64,000 nt of DNA from Rotaria socialis (GCA_905331475.1 CAJNYU010002675.1:62001-126000), one strand, 5' to 3'. Positions 36,242-48,878 are shown, counted from the stretch's first letter. Program-made: numbers and translations. Notes: generated by a model not told the origin, from the letters alone.

Positions 36242-37422
36242 TTATTTAAAAATCTTTGAAAATACAGAAGATGTTTTCGATGGTGTTCGTTTAGTAGGCG
36301 ATGATGTCGATGAAGGATTTGGCATTGTTGTCGATGATAATGTTGCTGATGAGTCCACTGATGGCAATGAACCTGTTTTATTTAATGATGAAAGTGATGA
36401 ACTTTTATTCGATGAACTAATTAACGGTTGAGATTCAGGCTTCATAACTGTAGCTGCTCGTGCTGCCTTATGTGCAAGTTTCGCTGGCATTGGTGGTGGT
36501 AGTGGAATAGTGGATCGTGAAATTTTTTCTGTTTCATTCGGTATTGAGAAGTGTACTGATGAATTCGATGATTGAGAAGATGATGGAGACGGAAAATTCG
36601 TATTTGAACTGATTTCCGTTGCTATTGACTCTTCGACGATCGTATTTGAAATTAACGTACGCTCACGTTCTTTTCGTACTTCGCGAACAGTACGATGAAA
36701 TAACTGTTGAACATATTCGTAATCATCAACAGCTGTTGTTTCACAAAAAGCACAACTAAATTTAACTGCTGTTGATTCGCCTTCGGATTTCAGAACGACT
36801 CTGAAAACAAAAAGAACATTTATTTTTATGATTTCTGAAATATTATTAAACTCTATTGCCTAGTCCGTTCGAGATCGAGTTTATTTCCAAGTAATATAAT
36901 AACAAGCTCATTTGTTGATACAGTTAAATTTTTCGAATAGGTACTTATCGCGTCTAAATACGCAAGTGCCATTTCGAAACTATCTTGTTGCGTTATACTA
37001 TATGTAATGAGTACAGCATCGGCCCATTTTAAATAATAAGGTAAACGTTTATCCTCCTAGAATAGATAAAAATTGATTAACGTGTTTTATTTTCTTTTTT
37101 TTATGAATTACTTTTCCATAAGTATCCATGACCTTGACAAGGACTTCTTGTTGATCAACAACATCTGGTTTCCAGTACGTGTCTTCTAAAAATTCAGAGA
37201 AAAAAAATTGAGTTTTGTTTTTCTAAAGTAAATTCAATGTTTTTGTTTACCAAGAAATGGATCATATTCGCGTATGAAACGTTTAGTTAAATATTTAACA
37301 ACTAATGCTGATTTACCAACAGTTTGTTTTCCAAGTAAAACAATATTCACTTCTTCTTTCGGAAGACTTGATGTTGATAGATGACTTTTAAGCGAACTAT
37401 TTGTTGATTTATATCGACTCAT
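36242..37422 (-). CDS. Ras-like small GTPase, RERG/RASL12 group
   Basis: Four exons in coding order: 37251-37422, 37112-37185, 36860-37056, 36242-36800. The P-loop is GKQTVGKS, the G3 motif DTYGKED (position of Ras Gln61 is Lys), the G4 motif GNKLD and the G5 region CETTA. The segment [13 protein letters not shown], the [11 protein letters not shown] stretch and [12 protein letters not shown] resemble RASL12 and RERG. There is a 20-residue N-terminal extension and a Ser/Pro-rich C-terminal tail of about 130 residues without a CAAX prenylation box, as in RERG relatives. The third intron appears to begin with GC rather than GT (donor AG/GCAATAG), the only join that keeps frame. Function in growth or signalling is inferred from family only. 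Confidence 0.85.
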
Positions 37423-37774
37423 TTTTTTGAATAGGGCGGACCGCCGGCTTCTTGTTATATATCAGTGACAAACAGAACAACGATGGATATACAGAAGAAT
37501 GTGTCTTTCTTCTATCTCGATTGCTTATGCGTATATAATGGGGGGAAAAAATAGGAAGAAAGATATATAAATTTAGCGGTACCATTACTGCAGATGCTAG
37601 TCGTAATATATGTAGAAAGATAGAAGAAGAAGAAAAAAAGAAGATTGATCATTAAGAACAGAAAGAAAAGAACGTATAGAACATTTCATCCAGAATAGAT
37701 ATTGCCATAGAAAATTAGCCGAATAAATGTTTGAACGTGCTGTGAGAACCAAAAAAAACACAAAACACTTTTTT
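37423..37774. other. Spacer between GTPase and LRR genes
   Basis: GTPase 5' flank and LRR 3' flank; no feature recognised. Confidence 0.5.
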
Positions 37775-38893
37775 TTATTTAAGCAAAATAATTCGATGGT
37801 CTTTTTTTCTAAACAATCTTCTCAGTGTACAATTAGAAAAATCATGTGACCAACATTTATATCCATAGACGCGATTTTCTATCTGATCAATGTCTCGTAA
37901 ATAATCATACTGAACCCATGCTGATCGGCAATCACACTGTAAATTTACATTTGTTGAACTAATCTCAATAATTGACGATGGGTTTGTTTCAAGAAATGGT
38001 TGAAATATATTTTCATCTAAATAAGTCAAATTTGTAAAATATAAACGTAGAAATACTGTTCGACTACGAAAACGGCTCAATGATGTTAATGGAAAACTGT
38101 TGGAATTTAAACTTTGTCCACCGATATGAATATATAATATCGGACCAACGATTGATCGATTACGTTGAGCAAATGCATGTTTATTTATATCTGTTAGATT
38201 GGGCGAAAATATCCGTAATAATCTTAAATTCGGCACATTGTAGAAAGCATATTGGCCAATCGTTTGAATCGGTTGATTTGTTCGACGATTTTCAAGACCA
38301 AACCAAATATTTGTTAAATTCGGATGATTAAATGCATAACTTGGAATGGTTGTTAAACGATCGTTATGCATACTCACACGGCGAAGATTTTGAAATTGTT
38401 TTAACATAGAAAATATCGTATTACTATCAGATAAATTTGTGTTCAAAGTTTCGAATACTTCAACATTATCTTTTAGAGAATAAAATGCGTTTTGATCGAT
38501 CGTTGTTAATAATTTATTGTCTTGAAACATTAACGCTTTAAATGTAATATTATAAAACACATTCTCGTCTATATGTTCGATAGTTGTATTATACAAAAGA
38601 AAACTATCGAAATTTGTTTCATTATCATTTAAATAAGAATTAAGATTGAGAAATACGCTCTTTAAATCAAATGATGAATTATGTATATTTTCACATACGA
38701 TCGATTTCTTTTCAATATATATTGTTTCAGGACTAAAATCGCCATATAACAAATACGTATGTGATGGAATGGTTAAAACACAAGAACATGGTTCTATTAT
38801 CAAATCAGGCGGACATTCACTATTAATTAAATCGAATTCTTGATTGAAAATAATAATATAAAATATAGAAATGATAATCGTTGTATCGAACAT
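37775..38893 (-). CDS. Secreted leucine-rich repeat protein
   Basis: Single exon, 372 codons. An N-terminal hydrophobic segment ([11 protein letters not shown]) acts as signal peptide, followed by a Cys-containing N-cap ([12 protein letters not shown]). Several degenerate LRRs follow, with phrases like [19 protein letters not shown] and [18 protein letters not shown], then a C-terminal LRR cap ([15 protein letters not shown] ... CWSHDFSNC). No transmembrane segment after the cap, so secretion is likely. Such extracellular LRR proteins are numerous in rotifers; ligand unknown. The cap layout resembles chaoptin/slit-like ectodomains. No breaks seen. Confidence 0.85.
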   Translation of the reverse strand: MFDTTIIISIFYIIIFNQEFDLINSECPPDLIIEPCSCVLTIPSHTYLLYGDFSPETIYIEKKSIVCENIHNSSFDLKSVFLNLNSYLNDNETNFDSFLLYNTTIEHIDENVFYNITFKALMFQDNKLLTTIDQNAFYSLKDNVEVFETLNTNLSDSNTIFSMLKQFQNLRRVSMHNDRLTTIPSYAFNHPNLTNIWFGLENRRTNQPIQTIGQYAFYNVPNLRLLRIFSPNLTDINKHAFAQRNRSIVGPILYIHIGGQSLNSNSFPLTSLSRFRSRTVFLRLYFTNLTYLDENIFQPFLETNPSSIIEISSTNVNLQCDCRSAWVQYDYLRDIDQIENRVYGYKCWSHDFSNCTLRRLFRKKDHRIILLK

Positions 38894-39934
38894 GTTGCTT
38901 TGAAAAATGAATGTTAATAAAAAAAAAATAGAAACAAAACGATCAGAATCAGACCCTTGAAAGTAAATATCAAAATAAGACCGTTGTATATTTTTGAATT
39001 AAATTGATAGATAGATCAGCTCTTTTAAGTTGTGTTCGTTTGTCTTTGCTCTTTATTTTTTAGTACAAAAAAACAAAAAATTAAGCTCATCGGATTTAAA
39101 TGACAAGGAATATCAACATTTTATGATCTATTCTAATGTGAATAATATAACATTTTTACATAGATTCTCAGTCTATGTACGCAATTTTTAAATATAAATA
39201 TTAGTCAATATAAGACTCAAATTGTAAGTCGTTTCAGTCTCATTATTGCTTAAGCTCAATTAGGATTGTGACATTTGTCTTTCAGACATATTGTATTTAG
39301 GGCGTGCACAACTATAGAGATTATCGGAACTAAAGCATAGTCCATTGTTTCTTCGTCAAGAGTTTTTCCTTAATAAAGAAAAATTGAAAATCTTGGGTTT
39401 TATCAGCAATACTGTAACTTAGTCAAAAACAAAATGATGAACTTACCTTGACAAACGGATGGATTGAAATTTAAAAAACAAGCGAAGGTGAGTTAAACCA
39501 TAGCTTATGCCTGATTTTTTCACAGGTAGCCGAGTAGACGATTGTCATAAGTTTGATTGAAAGTAGGTAGTTGAGAAAAGAAATAGTAAACAATTTCGAA
39601 GGTTGAAATGTCAACAGTAAAAATACCAATGTCGAAAGCAAAAATACCGGAGAAAAAAATGTCAAAAGGTTGTCCGTATAGGTAGGTGTGAAGTTAAGAT
39701 TCAAGTCTGCACCTACGTAACTACCCACTTAGACGCCTTTGTAAATATCGATTATTATTGAGTTTAGAGAAAACACGAAACTACGGGCTATTTTAAATTT
39801 TTTGTTAAAATCATTGTATACGTTATCTTAGAATAAAAATTAACTTCTAAATTTTGACGATTCAAACTAGATTTTATGCCGATAGAGTGTATGAACTTTC
39901 AACTGACAAAACACAATCTGTATGAATATCGCAT
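38894..39934. other. Gene-free stretch upstream of the LRR gene
   Basis: No coding region recognised; AT-rich. Confidence 0.45.
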
Positions 39935-42115
39935 TGAATGTTGGACTGGTGCAATAATGGAATGCAATTTCAAACGCATGCGAGCAAAAATATTTGTACT
40001 CAGCTGATGGTGTATAGTACATGAAAGATTATCTTCTGATTTGAATACAAAGAATGCCAATAGACGCTGACAAATGGTTAAACGAATACAAGGAAATACC
40101 ACGTGAACAACGATGAATTATAACGTTATTGTATGCACTAAACATTTCTTGATAATAAATCATTAAGTCGCGAAATTTCAATCGTATTGTTTTTTGATTT
40201 ATAGGCAGTAGGTTGGTGTTGGAGCAACTCAAAGCTTTACTTAACGAGTTCCGTAGCGACATTTCATATAAATATTCTATCTTTTTAAAATCAAGCAATA
40301 CAGATAAATATTCCTTTAGTATATTCTATCTTTTTATTTTTAATTCTACCATGAGCATCAAAAAACACATCAGTCCTATCGATCAGTAGATAGAAGATCA
40401 TTAAAGTTTTCAATATCGAAAAAATTTTCATCATTTGTGTTTATTTGTTAACACTCACATCAATATCATTTTAAATTTGTTATATGCGAAAATAATGCTT
40501 TCTTCTACGAATTTATGATGAACTCATCTGAAACGAACATTCTCAACTAATGAATACACATGTACAAAAGCTCGATATTTATATACCTACGGTTTTTGAA
40601 CCTTCTTTCTAAACGTTTTATTTAACATTAAAAACTTTTTTAGAATTTCATTTTTGATTAATACTTGAAACTTTTGTTAAAGATATATTATTTATTCAAA
40701 TTAAATTATTTCTTATAGCGACATCTTTTCGCTGAACTTCAGTGCATTTTATCTCTTTTTTGAGTTAATAAAATTTTGTTCTCTTGTGAACAAAGCGAGA
40801 GAAATTTTCATCTTGTACAAAACTTATTGCAAAGAGTATTTGTTTAAAAACCTAAATTTTTAGAGCATAAAATTCTCTGTTTTTGTATCTAAGAGAATAA
40901 TAAAAGGAAAATCCACTCATTTTAAGTGCAAGAGATCATGGGAAACCGTTCCTAGACGGAACGATGTTGAATCCACAATAAAAACGTTTGCTGTTTCGAA
41001 CCGCTTTTTATCAACTGAATCGAGTTTTCTTGGAGAATGAAATTCAAGAAAGAAGAAATTAATAAATCTATCACGAAAATATGTTTTCTACAGAGGAGAT
41101 AAAAAGCTATTTTTAAACTTGATTGAAAGCGAGATCATGATTAATATTACATGTTTTGTTTTTGATATATCGATTTAATATTAAGAAGTGTAAATGTATT
41201 GAATTAAATTTAAAAATATTTTCTCTTGTAACTTGCATCCTAAAAAATGACTGCAAACTATACAAAATAATGATAAATAGAAATAACTTCAATCAAAGAT
41301 TTATCTTTTCGCTTGAAAATCTATATCGATTATTCTCCAGCAATAATAGTACGAAATGGGTTCCATTCAAGATTGTCAGCTTCAAATGTTACACATAGGA
41401 ATTATTCAAAAGCTATTTTGCAAAGCAATGATTAAAAATTTTACTTTACCTGGTGTTTCTATTGTTGAATTGCGCTTGTTGAAACTTCCAATTAGATAGC
41501 TCGCTATTTGAAAGACTTTAAAAAAATATTAATCAATGATTCGTTCAGTTAAGTCTGTGTTATAATTAACATGCATTAAAGATCAAGCTAGAAACAATAT
41601 TGAGCGTATCTATAACTCTGATCATAGAAAAAAAGAGTTTGTTCAATAATCAAAGTTTCAAACTTAGATCGAATTAGTTATATATTCCTTGAAGCTCCAT
41701 CTGCTTCTGTTTATTAGATAACCTATACTACTGGTGAATATCCATGACAGAACATGTGTATCATATAGGTCAAACTTTGTGTATATATATTATCTCTAAG
41801 AATAGAAAGAATGAGAAAATCATTATTGATGACGATAAGAAAGAATATTTTTCTTGAAAAATAACAAAATATATTGTAATCATGATGTTAAATGGAAAAT
41901 TCAAGTTAAGAAAATATAATCATCGATGATCTCAAATATCAGTGTATTTGTTTCGTTTCCATGTGGAATAGTTTTCTACTTTAAAATCGATGTAAAGATA
42001 TTGGCAAGTTACAATCAAAGAATTCACCAAAAAACTACACTAATCCAAATTCAACACTAATATCTTTTAAATTTTCTTGCTAATTCAAAATATATCCGCC
42101 GACTTCATGTTACGA
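39935..42115 (+). repeat. Segmental duplication, block A
   Basis: Matches block B (about 49500-52030) in the same orientation, with many small gaps. The best-kept part is 40347-40450 against 50615-50720 (for example CACATCAGTCCTATCGATCA and GATAGAAGATCATTAAAG), nearly identical over 100 bases. Other shared points are GATTATCTTCTG near the start and AAATCGATGTAAAGATAT near the end. No recognisable protein in either block. Confidence 0.75.
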
Positions 42116-42181
42116 GGGTGTGGGTATGGGTGTGTGAACAGAAATACTCATACAGTCGCATCAAAACCCACCCACACCCTC
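42114..42181. repeat. Short GAGGGTGTGGGT terminal-inverted-repeat element
   Basis: A 68-base element with perfect 12-base inverted ends GAGGGTGTGGGT / ACCCACACCCTC. A related copy is at 48491-48553, sharing GAACARAAATACTCA and ACAGTCRCATCAAAA. Confidence 0.5.
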
Positions 42182-43980
42182 AAGAATGTTTTTCAATATA
42201 ATCGTGATATTCATCTAAAAGCGATTGCACCAATACGACGAAATTCACCTTGAGTTTTAAACAAAACATTTGCTATTCAATCAAACCATAATAATCTCCT
42301 ACCCAAAAATTGATTTTAACGTATAGAAAAAACACAACTATTTGATTCGTAATATTTTGTAGGTGGGATATGAATTTCAAATTATTATTGGAAAAACTTT
42401 TCAGCGCAGCCCTGCTAGGGCTAAAATGTGGGACTCATATATCTACTTTAGACTCATTAAGCTGATGCAAAAATAGGTTACATGAAAAGTTTTCGTAAAA
42501 ACTCGTCTTATTTTTAAGATCTGTAATGTTAGCATACACTCGTTGCTAGCGTCTGTAATAGTAAAAAGATCCATGTTAACAGTATTTCGTTCATGTCTTC
42601 GCATTTACGCACATAAGAAATTGGAGTTCAACAACTTATAGATGTTACTTCAATAGCTTTTTAAATTCAATTTATTCAAATAGGAAACATTCTTAATTTG
42701 TGTCCTCTACAAATTAGATCTCATATTGTTTAAATAATGTTTTTTATTCAAGTTTGTCAAAAACAAAAAAATTTATGAGTTCGTCATAAATTTTTAAGTC
42801 TTCAAATTTGACTATTAAATGTAATTATTTAAAAATAGTTAAATTAGTTTCATGATTTGAAGTGGCAGGCAGCCATGTAGGCTACTTTGAAACAATCGAT
42901 GGCGATAGCTGAGAATTATTCAAACCAGGTTTATTTCTAATTATGACTTTTTTTCTCTGAAATGTTTGTTATAGCAACTTGAACGTCATGTAGAAGCTTG
43001 CAGAATTTTGCGTTACATATTGAATAATATTTCAATTAGGGGCGTGACCAGGGGGTCTAGGGGCTCAGCCCCCTAGAGAAAATAAATTTGGGGGGGGGCT
43101 AAATTTATTTTCTCTAGGGGGCTGAGCCCCTAGACCCCCTGGTCACGCCCCTAATTTCAAATTTCACTGAGTCCGTTTCTAAAACTGTTCCGTAATTGTT
43201 TTGCTTCTCTGATTTTAGCATTTGCATGATGAAATAGATTTCTATCTTTTTAACTTTGGTCTTAAGCAAAAATTCAGCTAAGAAAACAAATGCTGGAGTT
43301 CTGTAAGAAATAACGCTTTCTATTTATCAGTATAAAAAAGTCAGATTTCAAATAACTATTTTTAAGTGTTTCAAAGATAGACAATAAAATGACACTTTCT
43401 ATTATGAAGCATCCATTATTTTTGACAATCAAGAAAATATTACATCTTCGTGGTTGATACTATATCGGTACATATTTACATATTAATCCGTTTGTAATTT
43501 TCGATCTCATTCAGATAAAATAAAAATTATATCGGTAGAGAGAACGTAAAAAATCTAAAAGCACAAATTGAAATTATTTCGGTGAAATACGTATATTCAA
43601 ATCTTCAACAAATTCCAATGAGATAATTCTTTTCTTGTTATCTTTTTTCTGAATGAAACATTCTTTTTCTATTTTCGTTGTTTCATTATCGTCTCTTCTA
43701 ATTCATCAGCATGCACATAAATACACATTCTATATGTATGAATGAAAACGAAGAAAACGAAAGAACGACGACTGAAAAAGAATAGTCCATTCACCAAAAA
43801 GAAACAGACAGAGAAGTTCGCACTTGGAATTCTGTTTAGGAATTTTTTCGGAACTTGATCATAATCAAGACATTCATATTCCTTGCTCAGTTTTTTTGTG
43901 CTCTTTCTAACGATATAATTTATATATATATATCTTAATGAGACCGATAATTTATAATTAATTTATATTTCCATTTAATG
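42182..43980. other. Gene-free stretch around the 43.1-kb palindrome
   Basis: AT-rich, no ORF recognised apart from the palindrome listed separately. Confidence 0.45.
43034..43156. repeat. Perfect 56-base-arm palindrome
   Basis: Left arm 43034-43089 and right arm 43101-43156 are exact reverse complements as read, around an 11-base G-rich spacer. The arm includes GGGGCGTGACCAGGGGGTCT and an inner small hairpin GGGGCTCAGCCCC. GC-rich unlike its surroundings. Could be a MITE with long inverted repeats or a copying artefact. Confidence 0.8.
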
Positions 43981-43989
43981 TTTTCAGCT

Positions 43990-44690
43990 AATATGACGAC
44001 TGATTCAACAACAACATGAGAGAAATGGTTCGAAAATGTAAAACACTGTTGCTTTATATTTCCCATCATTGTAAATCATCTTTTTTAGATACAATTTGAT
44101 CGCATATTGGAGGTAGTATTACATAATATAAATGCTGACGACAATATGGCAGAGACACAAAAGCAAGAACATGTTATGAAACGTGAAATGACATCGAATT
44201 GTATTAATGAACAAGTGGGAAAAGTTTACCAGTGTATATATAAAAACAAAAGTGAGTAAAATAGAAGTACTTTATTACTATTAGCACCCGATTATTTTAA
44301 TGCACTTGATAATGATAACGACATTGATAATGAACAACTCGCATCACAAGTAAAACATTATATTTATATTTATCATAATTGTTCGTATGGTTTCTTTTGA
44401 TTTTTTCCCCACTGCAATGATTTCAACAGTATAAAATGATGATACGATAATTTGGCAATTACAAAAGCCATTAGGTCAATTATTCATATGAAAGAAAACC
44501 TCGTTTAAATACGCTCTGAGTTTTGTAATTGACATTTTCTGAATTATTAATTTCCGTTTTATAGAATAATCTTGCGCGTATTGGATTTAACATTTTTATT
44601 CTTTTGGTTGCATGTTTTTTACTCACACTATTGATAGAAAAAATACATACGATGCAACCACATGAAGAAAAAAGCTAGTCCATAAACACT
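43990..44690 (+). pseudogene. Possible decayed gene for a small membrane protein
   Basis: Short stretches read like exons with plausible splice sites: a Gln/Asn-rich helical piece (FDRILEVVLHNINADD, about 44095-44270), an acidic piece (LAPDYFNALDNDND) and a final piece with a hydrophobic segment (GFNIFILLVACFLLTLLI, about 44580-44680) followed by a stop. An in-frame TGA after the first ATG and other stops break the reading. Not identified; may be a relic or a mis-joined gene. Confidence 0.25.
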
Positions 44691-44857
44691 TTTACAGAAA
44701 AATTCACAAATCAAGCTTTCTAAGATGAAGTAAACAAACATAATATGAAATTTACACGATTTACTACCACATGAATATATATATATCTTTCACAACTTTT
44801 GTTCATTGTCAACAAAAAAATAACGATCCTATATTGTGGTAGTCAAGTAGATTTTTG

Positions 44858-45187
44858 TCATTTTTTGCATAATGGTGGTGAGTTGGAATCATCTTGATTT
44901 TCAACTTGACTTTGTAGATGAGTAACTTTTTTTTCAGAATCTTTCAAGCGTAATGCAAGTCTTTCCATATCCAATGATAATTTTTGGACCAAAGCCTCCA
45001 GTTTTATAATTTGAGCGTCACGTTCAGTAAGCAATTCTTCATAATTGCGTATTTTCGAGCGCAACACTTCAATGTTATTATCATTGTCGCTGGGTATTTT
45101 ATTCTAAAGGAGAAATTAAAATCAGTCACTGATTGTTTGTAGTAGGCTTCCTTCATCATGAATAATTTGTAGTACATTAGACGACAT
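44858..45187 (-). CDS. Small coiled-coil protein
   Basis: Exon 2, 44858-45103, encodes a strong coiled coil (ELLTERDAQIIKLEALVQKL and following heptads). Exon 1, 45176-45187, would be only ATG plus three codons, joined by a 72-base GT-AG intron in phase 0, for 85 residues in all. It is reminiscent of the N-terminal dimerisation zipper of cGMP-dependent kinases but too short to assign. The tiny first exon is like those of two other genes in the window. Could be a fragment of a longer gene. Confidence 0.4.
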
Positions 45188-46098
45188 TGTATGATTAATG
45201 TGACGGCTTCTTTAATCTAAAAGTTTGAGGATAATTCATAAACTATACCTTGTCAAAGCACATAGTTCAATCAATCACAAGTATAATGAAAGTATTGTTT
45301 TTTTGTAAAATATATATAAGAGGATTTCTTTGTCTTTGTCATCCATTATACAATGTCAGAAGCATCCCTATTCGCCGTTCAAAAACGTTCATATCGAGGT
45401 CGTCCGTGTTGAATATTTTATTGAGCGTCGTGTGTGGTGTTGTGCAACATCCAATATCATCTTTTAATAGGTCACACTAGTTTACACACTGTAAAAAAAA
45501 GAGTAGTCATTCCCCTTAGATCGGTCGTGTATTAGTATTGTCAGCATTGCAAATATATGCTGAAGCTGAAAATCGTAAGTACTTTTTAATAATAGATGTC
45601 TTAGGATAACTTGCACGAAAATGTTGACACTCTTGTTCTGACTTTCTATCCGCAAGAAATTTCTCTTTTTTCTAAAAGGCAGGCAAGTTAAAATTGTAAA
45701 AAAATTGTTCGTTTTCTTTTTCAAACAGGTTTAGATTGGGCCCCGGATAAATAAAAGACTCTCGCATACTTAACCATTGGATCACTCATAATAAATAGAG
45801 TAGATGTGGACAAAAAAAAAAGAAGTCTATGGATACAAACATTTTTACTAAATATAATCAAGTGAGATTTCTTATTTCAAATTATTATGGTCGTCCATAG
45901 ACGCTTAATCAACGCAACACACTTTTCGAATAGTTTGTCTATAGGATTTTCTTAATTCTATTCTAAATTGACTCATTTAGTTGTTTAAGATTTGGTTAAC
46001 ATACATATGTATATGCACCAAAAAATGATACAAAAAAACCGATTTTGTCGGCACAATCTTTATTCGAATGAATAACAATTTGGGATAAGTCATATAAT

Positions 46099-47745
46099 TC
46101 ATACCATTAAAGGATATGGAATAAAATTTGCATATGCTTTATCATCCGGTCATGATATAATTTATTCATCAGACAAAGATTTGACGGCAGTAAAAAGAAA
46201 ATTTGATCAAGAATTTATTTTAAATGATTTAGCAATAAATTTCAAATAATTTCTTAATATAGTTATCAAGTTTTGCATGTGAACATTGGGCATTATTATT
46301 TCATGATATTGAATATGAAACGTGTCAAAAAGATCACAATATTTTTATTTCATTTGCACATGCCCAAGTTACTTTAGTTAATGAAATCTATGATTATCTT
46401 AATAAATCAAATGATGTTCTATTATTTTGTCCAACAGGTACATTGTCTTAAATAATTACAGTATGTACATAGTTTATTCATTTTTAGAATATCGTAGTCG
46501 TATGGCAAGACCTTCTCGGGAATGATGTTCGCATTTTCAAACAATTGGTTATGATCTTCATCCAGATATTAATGTCCTTTGAACAGGTGATATTTAGTGG
46601 AATTGTACAACTTTTGTTTTTAACATTCGAGATTTATCTCATTGAACGCACAAATGATAAGCAAAATTTTGGAATTTAAGTAACATGCTCTATCAAAAGA
46701 TCTTTTTAAAGATTTTCAATTAATTTTTATCAAAATTAATCCTAAAAGAAAACTATTCATGAGAGGAATTCTTATCCTTGAGATTGAAATTTACTATTGA
46801 AGGTAGAATGTACAGTCTATACAGTCCTAATCGTAGTTGATTGAACCAATATTTCAAAAGTATTTTTGTTAATCCGATCTAAGCATCAAAAAATACTTGA
46901 ACCCGACAGACTTGTTCACAAAAAACATTTCCCAACTGTTGTCAATCGATGCGAAATAAAGAAACTCTTATTAATACCTTAATAATCGGAACTGTTATAT
47001 ACTAAAATGCACAGCTTTATCATATGCTTACATTGAAGTATTTAGTAGAATAAAAAGATCAAAATTGATTTTGAAATATTTTTGTGTAATCTATAGGTCC
47101 AAAAGTAATATCTCGCTTTATAATTATTTCTCATATTTTATCAGTAAATACTGTTTTACAACGACGTTCAGCAATGTGGGATAATTTAAATGCAAATGAT
47201 TATGATCAACGTCGTTCATAAAATGTATCATCTCGTTTATCTGCAATGTTAGCAAATCCAAATTGTGAACTTGAATTAAATTTTATTCCATATAACACGC
47301 TTGGTCAATGGTACAAATCAGTCAGAATCAATAAAAGTCAAGAGCGAATTGATGATGATGGAGATAGTCTTCAAATAACGGAAATCTGTCAAGTTAATAA
47401 AACATTAGATGAAGTATGGATTGATTGGTTACGAAAGTTTCATAAACTTAAAACAAATTTTTATTATTATTTATCTAGATTAATGATTCTTCACAAACAA
47501 TGAGTCCTAAACCAACTGCATCACCATTAACTATAGACGAAGATTCTCAAGAATCAGCACGTGAACGTCAAACGCCAACAGCATCATCATCAAAAATGCA
47601 TATTATGGAATGTGATGGAGATGGAAATACAAGTGATGTAACATTGGCTAATCTAAGATTACTTGTTGAATTATTTAATTTATTCTATGAGTATGGACTA
47701 AATGTTCAACAAATATTAATTGATTTGAGTGATGTCATAATCCCG
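46099..47745 (+). pseudogene. OGA: Protein O-GlcNAcase (OGA) pseudogene, truncated at both ends
   Basis: Successive pieces match animal OGA (GH84) in order: YGIKFAYALSSGHDI, then FACEHWALLFHDIEYETC, then ISFAHAQVTLVNEIYDYL and VLLFCPTEYRSRM, then GPKVISR, MWDNLNANDYDQRR, LANPNCELELNFIPYNTL and finally LANLRLLVELFNLFYEYG. Introns with GT-AG ends survive (for example about 46438-46486). It is broken by at least three in-frame stops (TGA at about 46523 and 46580; TAA at 47218-47220), one being the Trp of the VLWTG motif. The first Asp of the catalytic Asp-Asp pair is His (LFHDIE). The N-terminal barrel start and all after the stalk are missing; the break at about 47745 abuts a foldback repeat. 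Confidence 0.85.
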
Positions 47746-47840
47746 TTACACCCGGTAACAACTATTTCTTATTGCTACTTTATGTTATCCATATAGGGTG
47801 TCCAGATTTGGCGTATCCACTTTTGGGGTAACGACTTATC

Positions 47841-48003
47841 TGTAATTATGTATTTTAAAAGTTGAGGAATTTGAGTTGTTTTGGTGTAACGACTTTTGGG
47901 GTAATGGCTTCATTTGTCTAACGATATAATTAGAGTAACAATGCCATTACCCCAAATGTCATTACAGCAAAACAACTCAAATTCCTCAACTTTTAACATA
48001 TAG
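47841..48003. repeat. Foldback repeat beside the OGA pseudogene
   Basis: Arms of about 55 bases (for example AGTTGAGGAATTTGAGTTGT and its complement, GGGGTAATGGC and GCCATTACCCC) flank a short centre near 47925. Outer flanks also carry GTTACCC/GGGTAAC-type motifs (47743, 48010). Confidence 0.6.
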
Positions 48004-48490
48004 TTCTATGGTTACGGGTAACGAAGCCAGTACCCAAGTGGTAATATTGGAAGAGTTCGTTTGCATATATGTACCACTGAATAGGATCTAGATATAGATA
48101 CACTGTGTGTTGTACAAGGTTTGGATACTATGACGTCTCTTTCTCATTACCCAGTGTAATGGTATTATGATATATTGGCATCGCAGCTGTCCTCCGAAAA
48201 AAGTATAGGAATTTCTATATAGGATAGGTCTAAAATAAATAGGACCACCCTCAACTATATAGGAAAAATATAGGACGCAAATTTGTTCTAAAAAAAGATT
48301 TAGACACCGAAAAACCACTGCAACAGCATTGAAGATGGTAATGTGGTGTTTTTGCACGTATATCTAATCAGCTAAATAAAAATAGCATTGAGTTTTGAAA
48401 AATAACGGAGCAGCAAGATTTTCTTTAAACATAAAAAAAGATAATTTTTGCTCGATTTATTTTCAACTATTGGACGTATACATGCGATAT

Positions 48491-48553
48491 AGGGTGTGAA
48501 TGTCTGAACAAAAATACTCACACAGTCACATCAAAATCCACTCACACCCATAC
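48491..48553. repeat. Second copy of the GGGTGTG inverted-repeat element
   Basis: Shares the interior of the element at 42114-42181 (ATACTCAYACAGTC, CATCAAAAYCCA) but its ends are more diverged. Confidence 0.45.
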
Positions 48554-48878
48554 CACAATGGTTTCAATGAGCTTTTGTTTTCATATGTATTACATAAAGT
48601 ACATTTAAACTTTGATATCTTCTTGCCTTGTTTTAACTATTTATTCACGTTACAGCCTTCAGAGTCTGTTTTGCTCAATCAGTGCGGACGAAACTTCATA
48701 TATTGTGACATTAATATATAAACATGAGCAAAATCAGTAAAATCAAGTTCAAAATTTGAATTTTTAAATAAAAGATGAAATCTAGAACCAGATAGGAATA
48801 GTATTGACGAATGTAGAATGTAATTGTTAACAAATGTAGATGAACATGTCTATTATGAGATAATCTTTGATAATACAA

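Noticed and set aside
36171..36431. Plus-strand 86-codon ORF
   Set aside because: Antisense shadow of the Ser-rich tail of the RASL12-like GTPase.
44858..45187. Coiled coil as N-terminus of a cGMP-dependent kinase
   Set aside because: Only the zipper-like pattern is similar; a stop follows and no cyclic-nucleotide or kinase domain is nearby.
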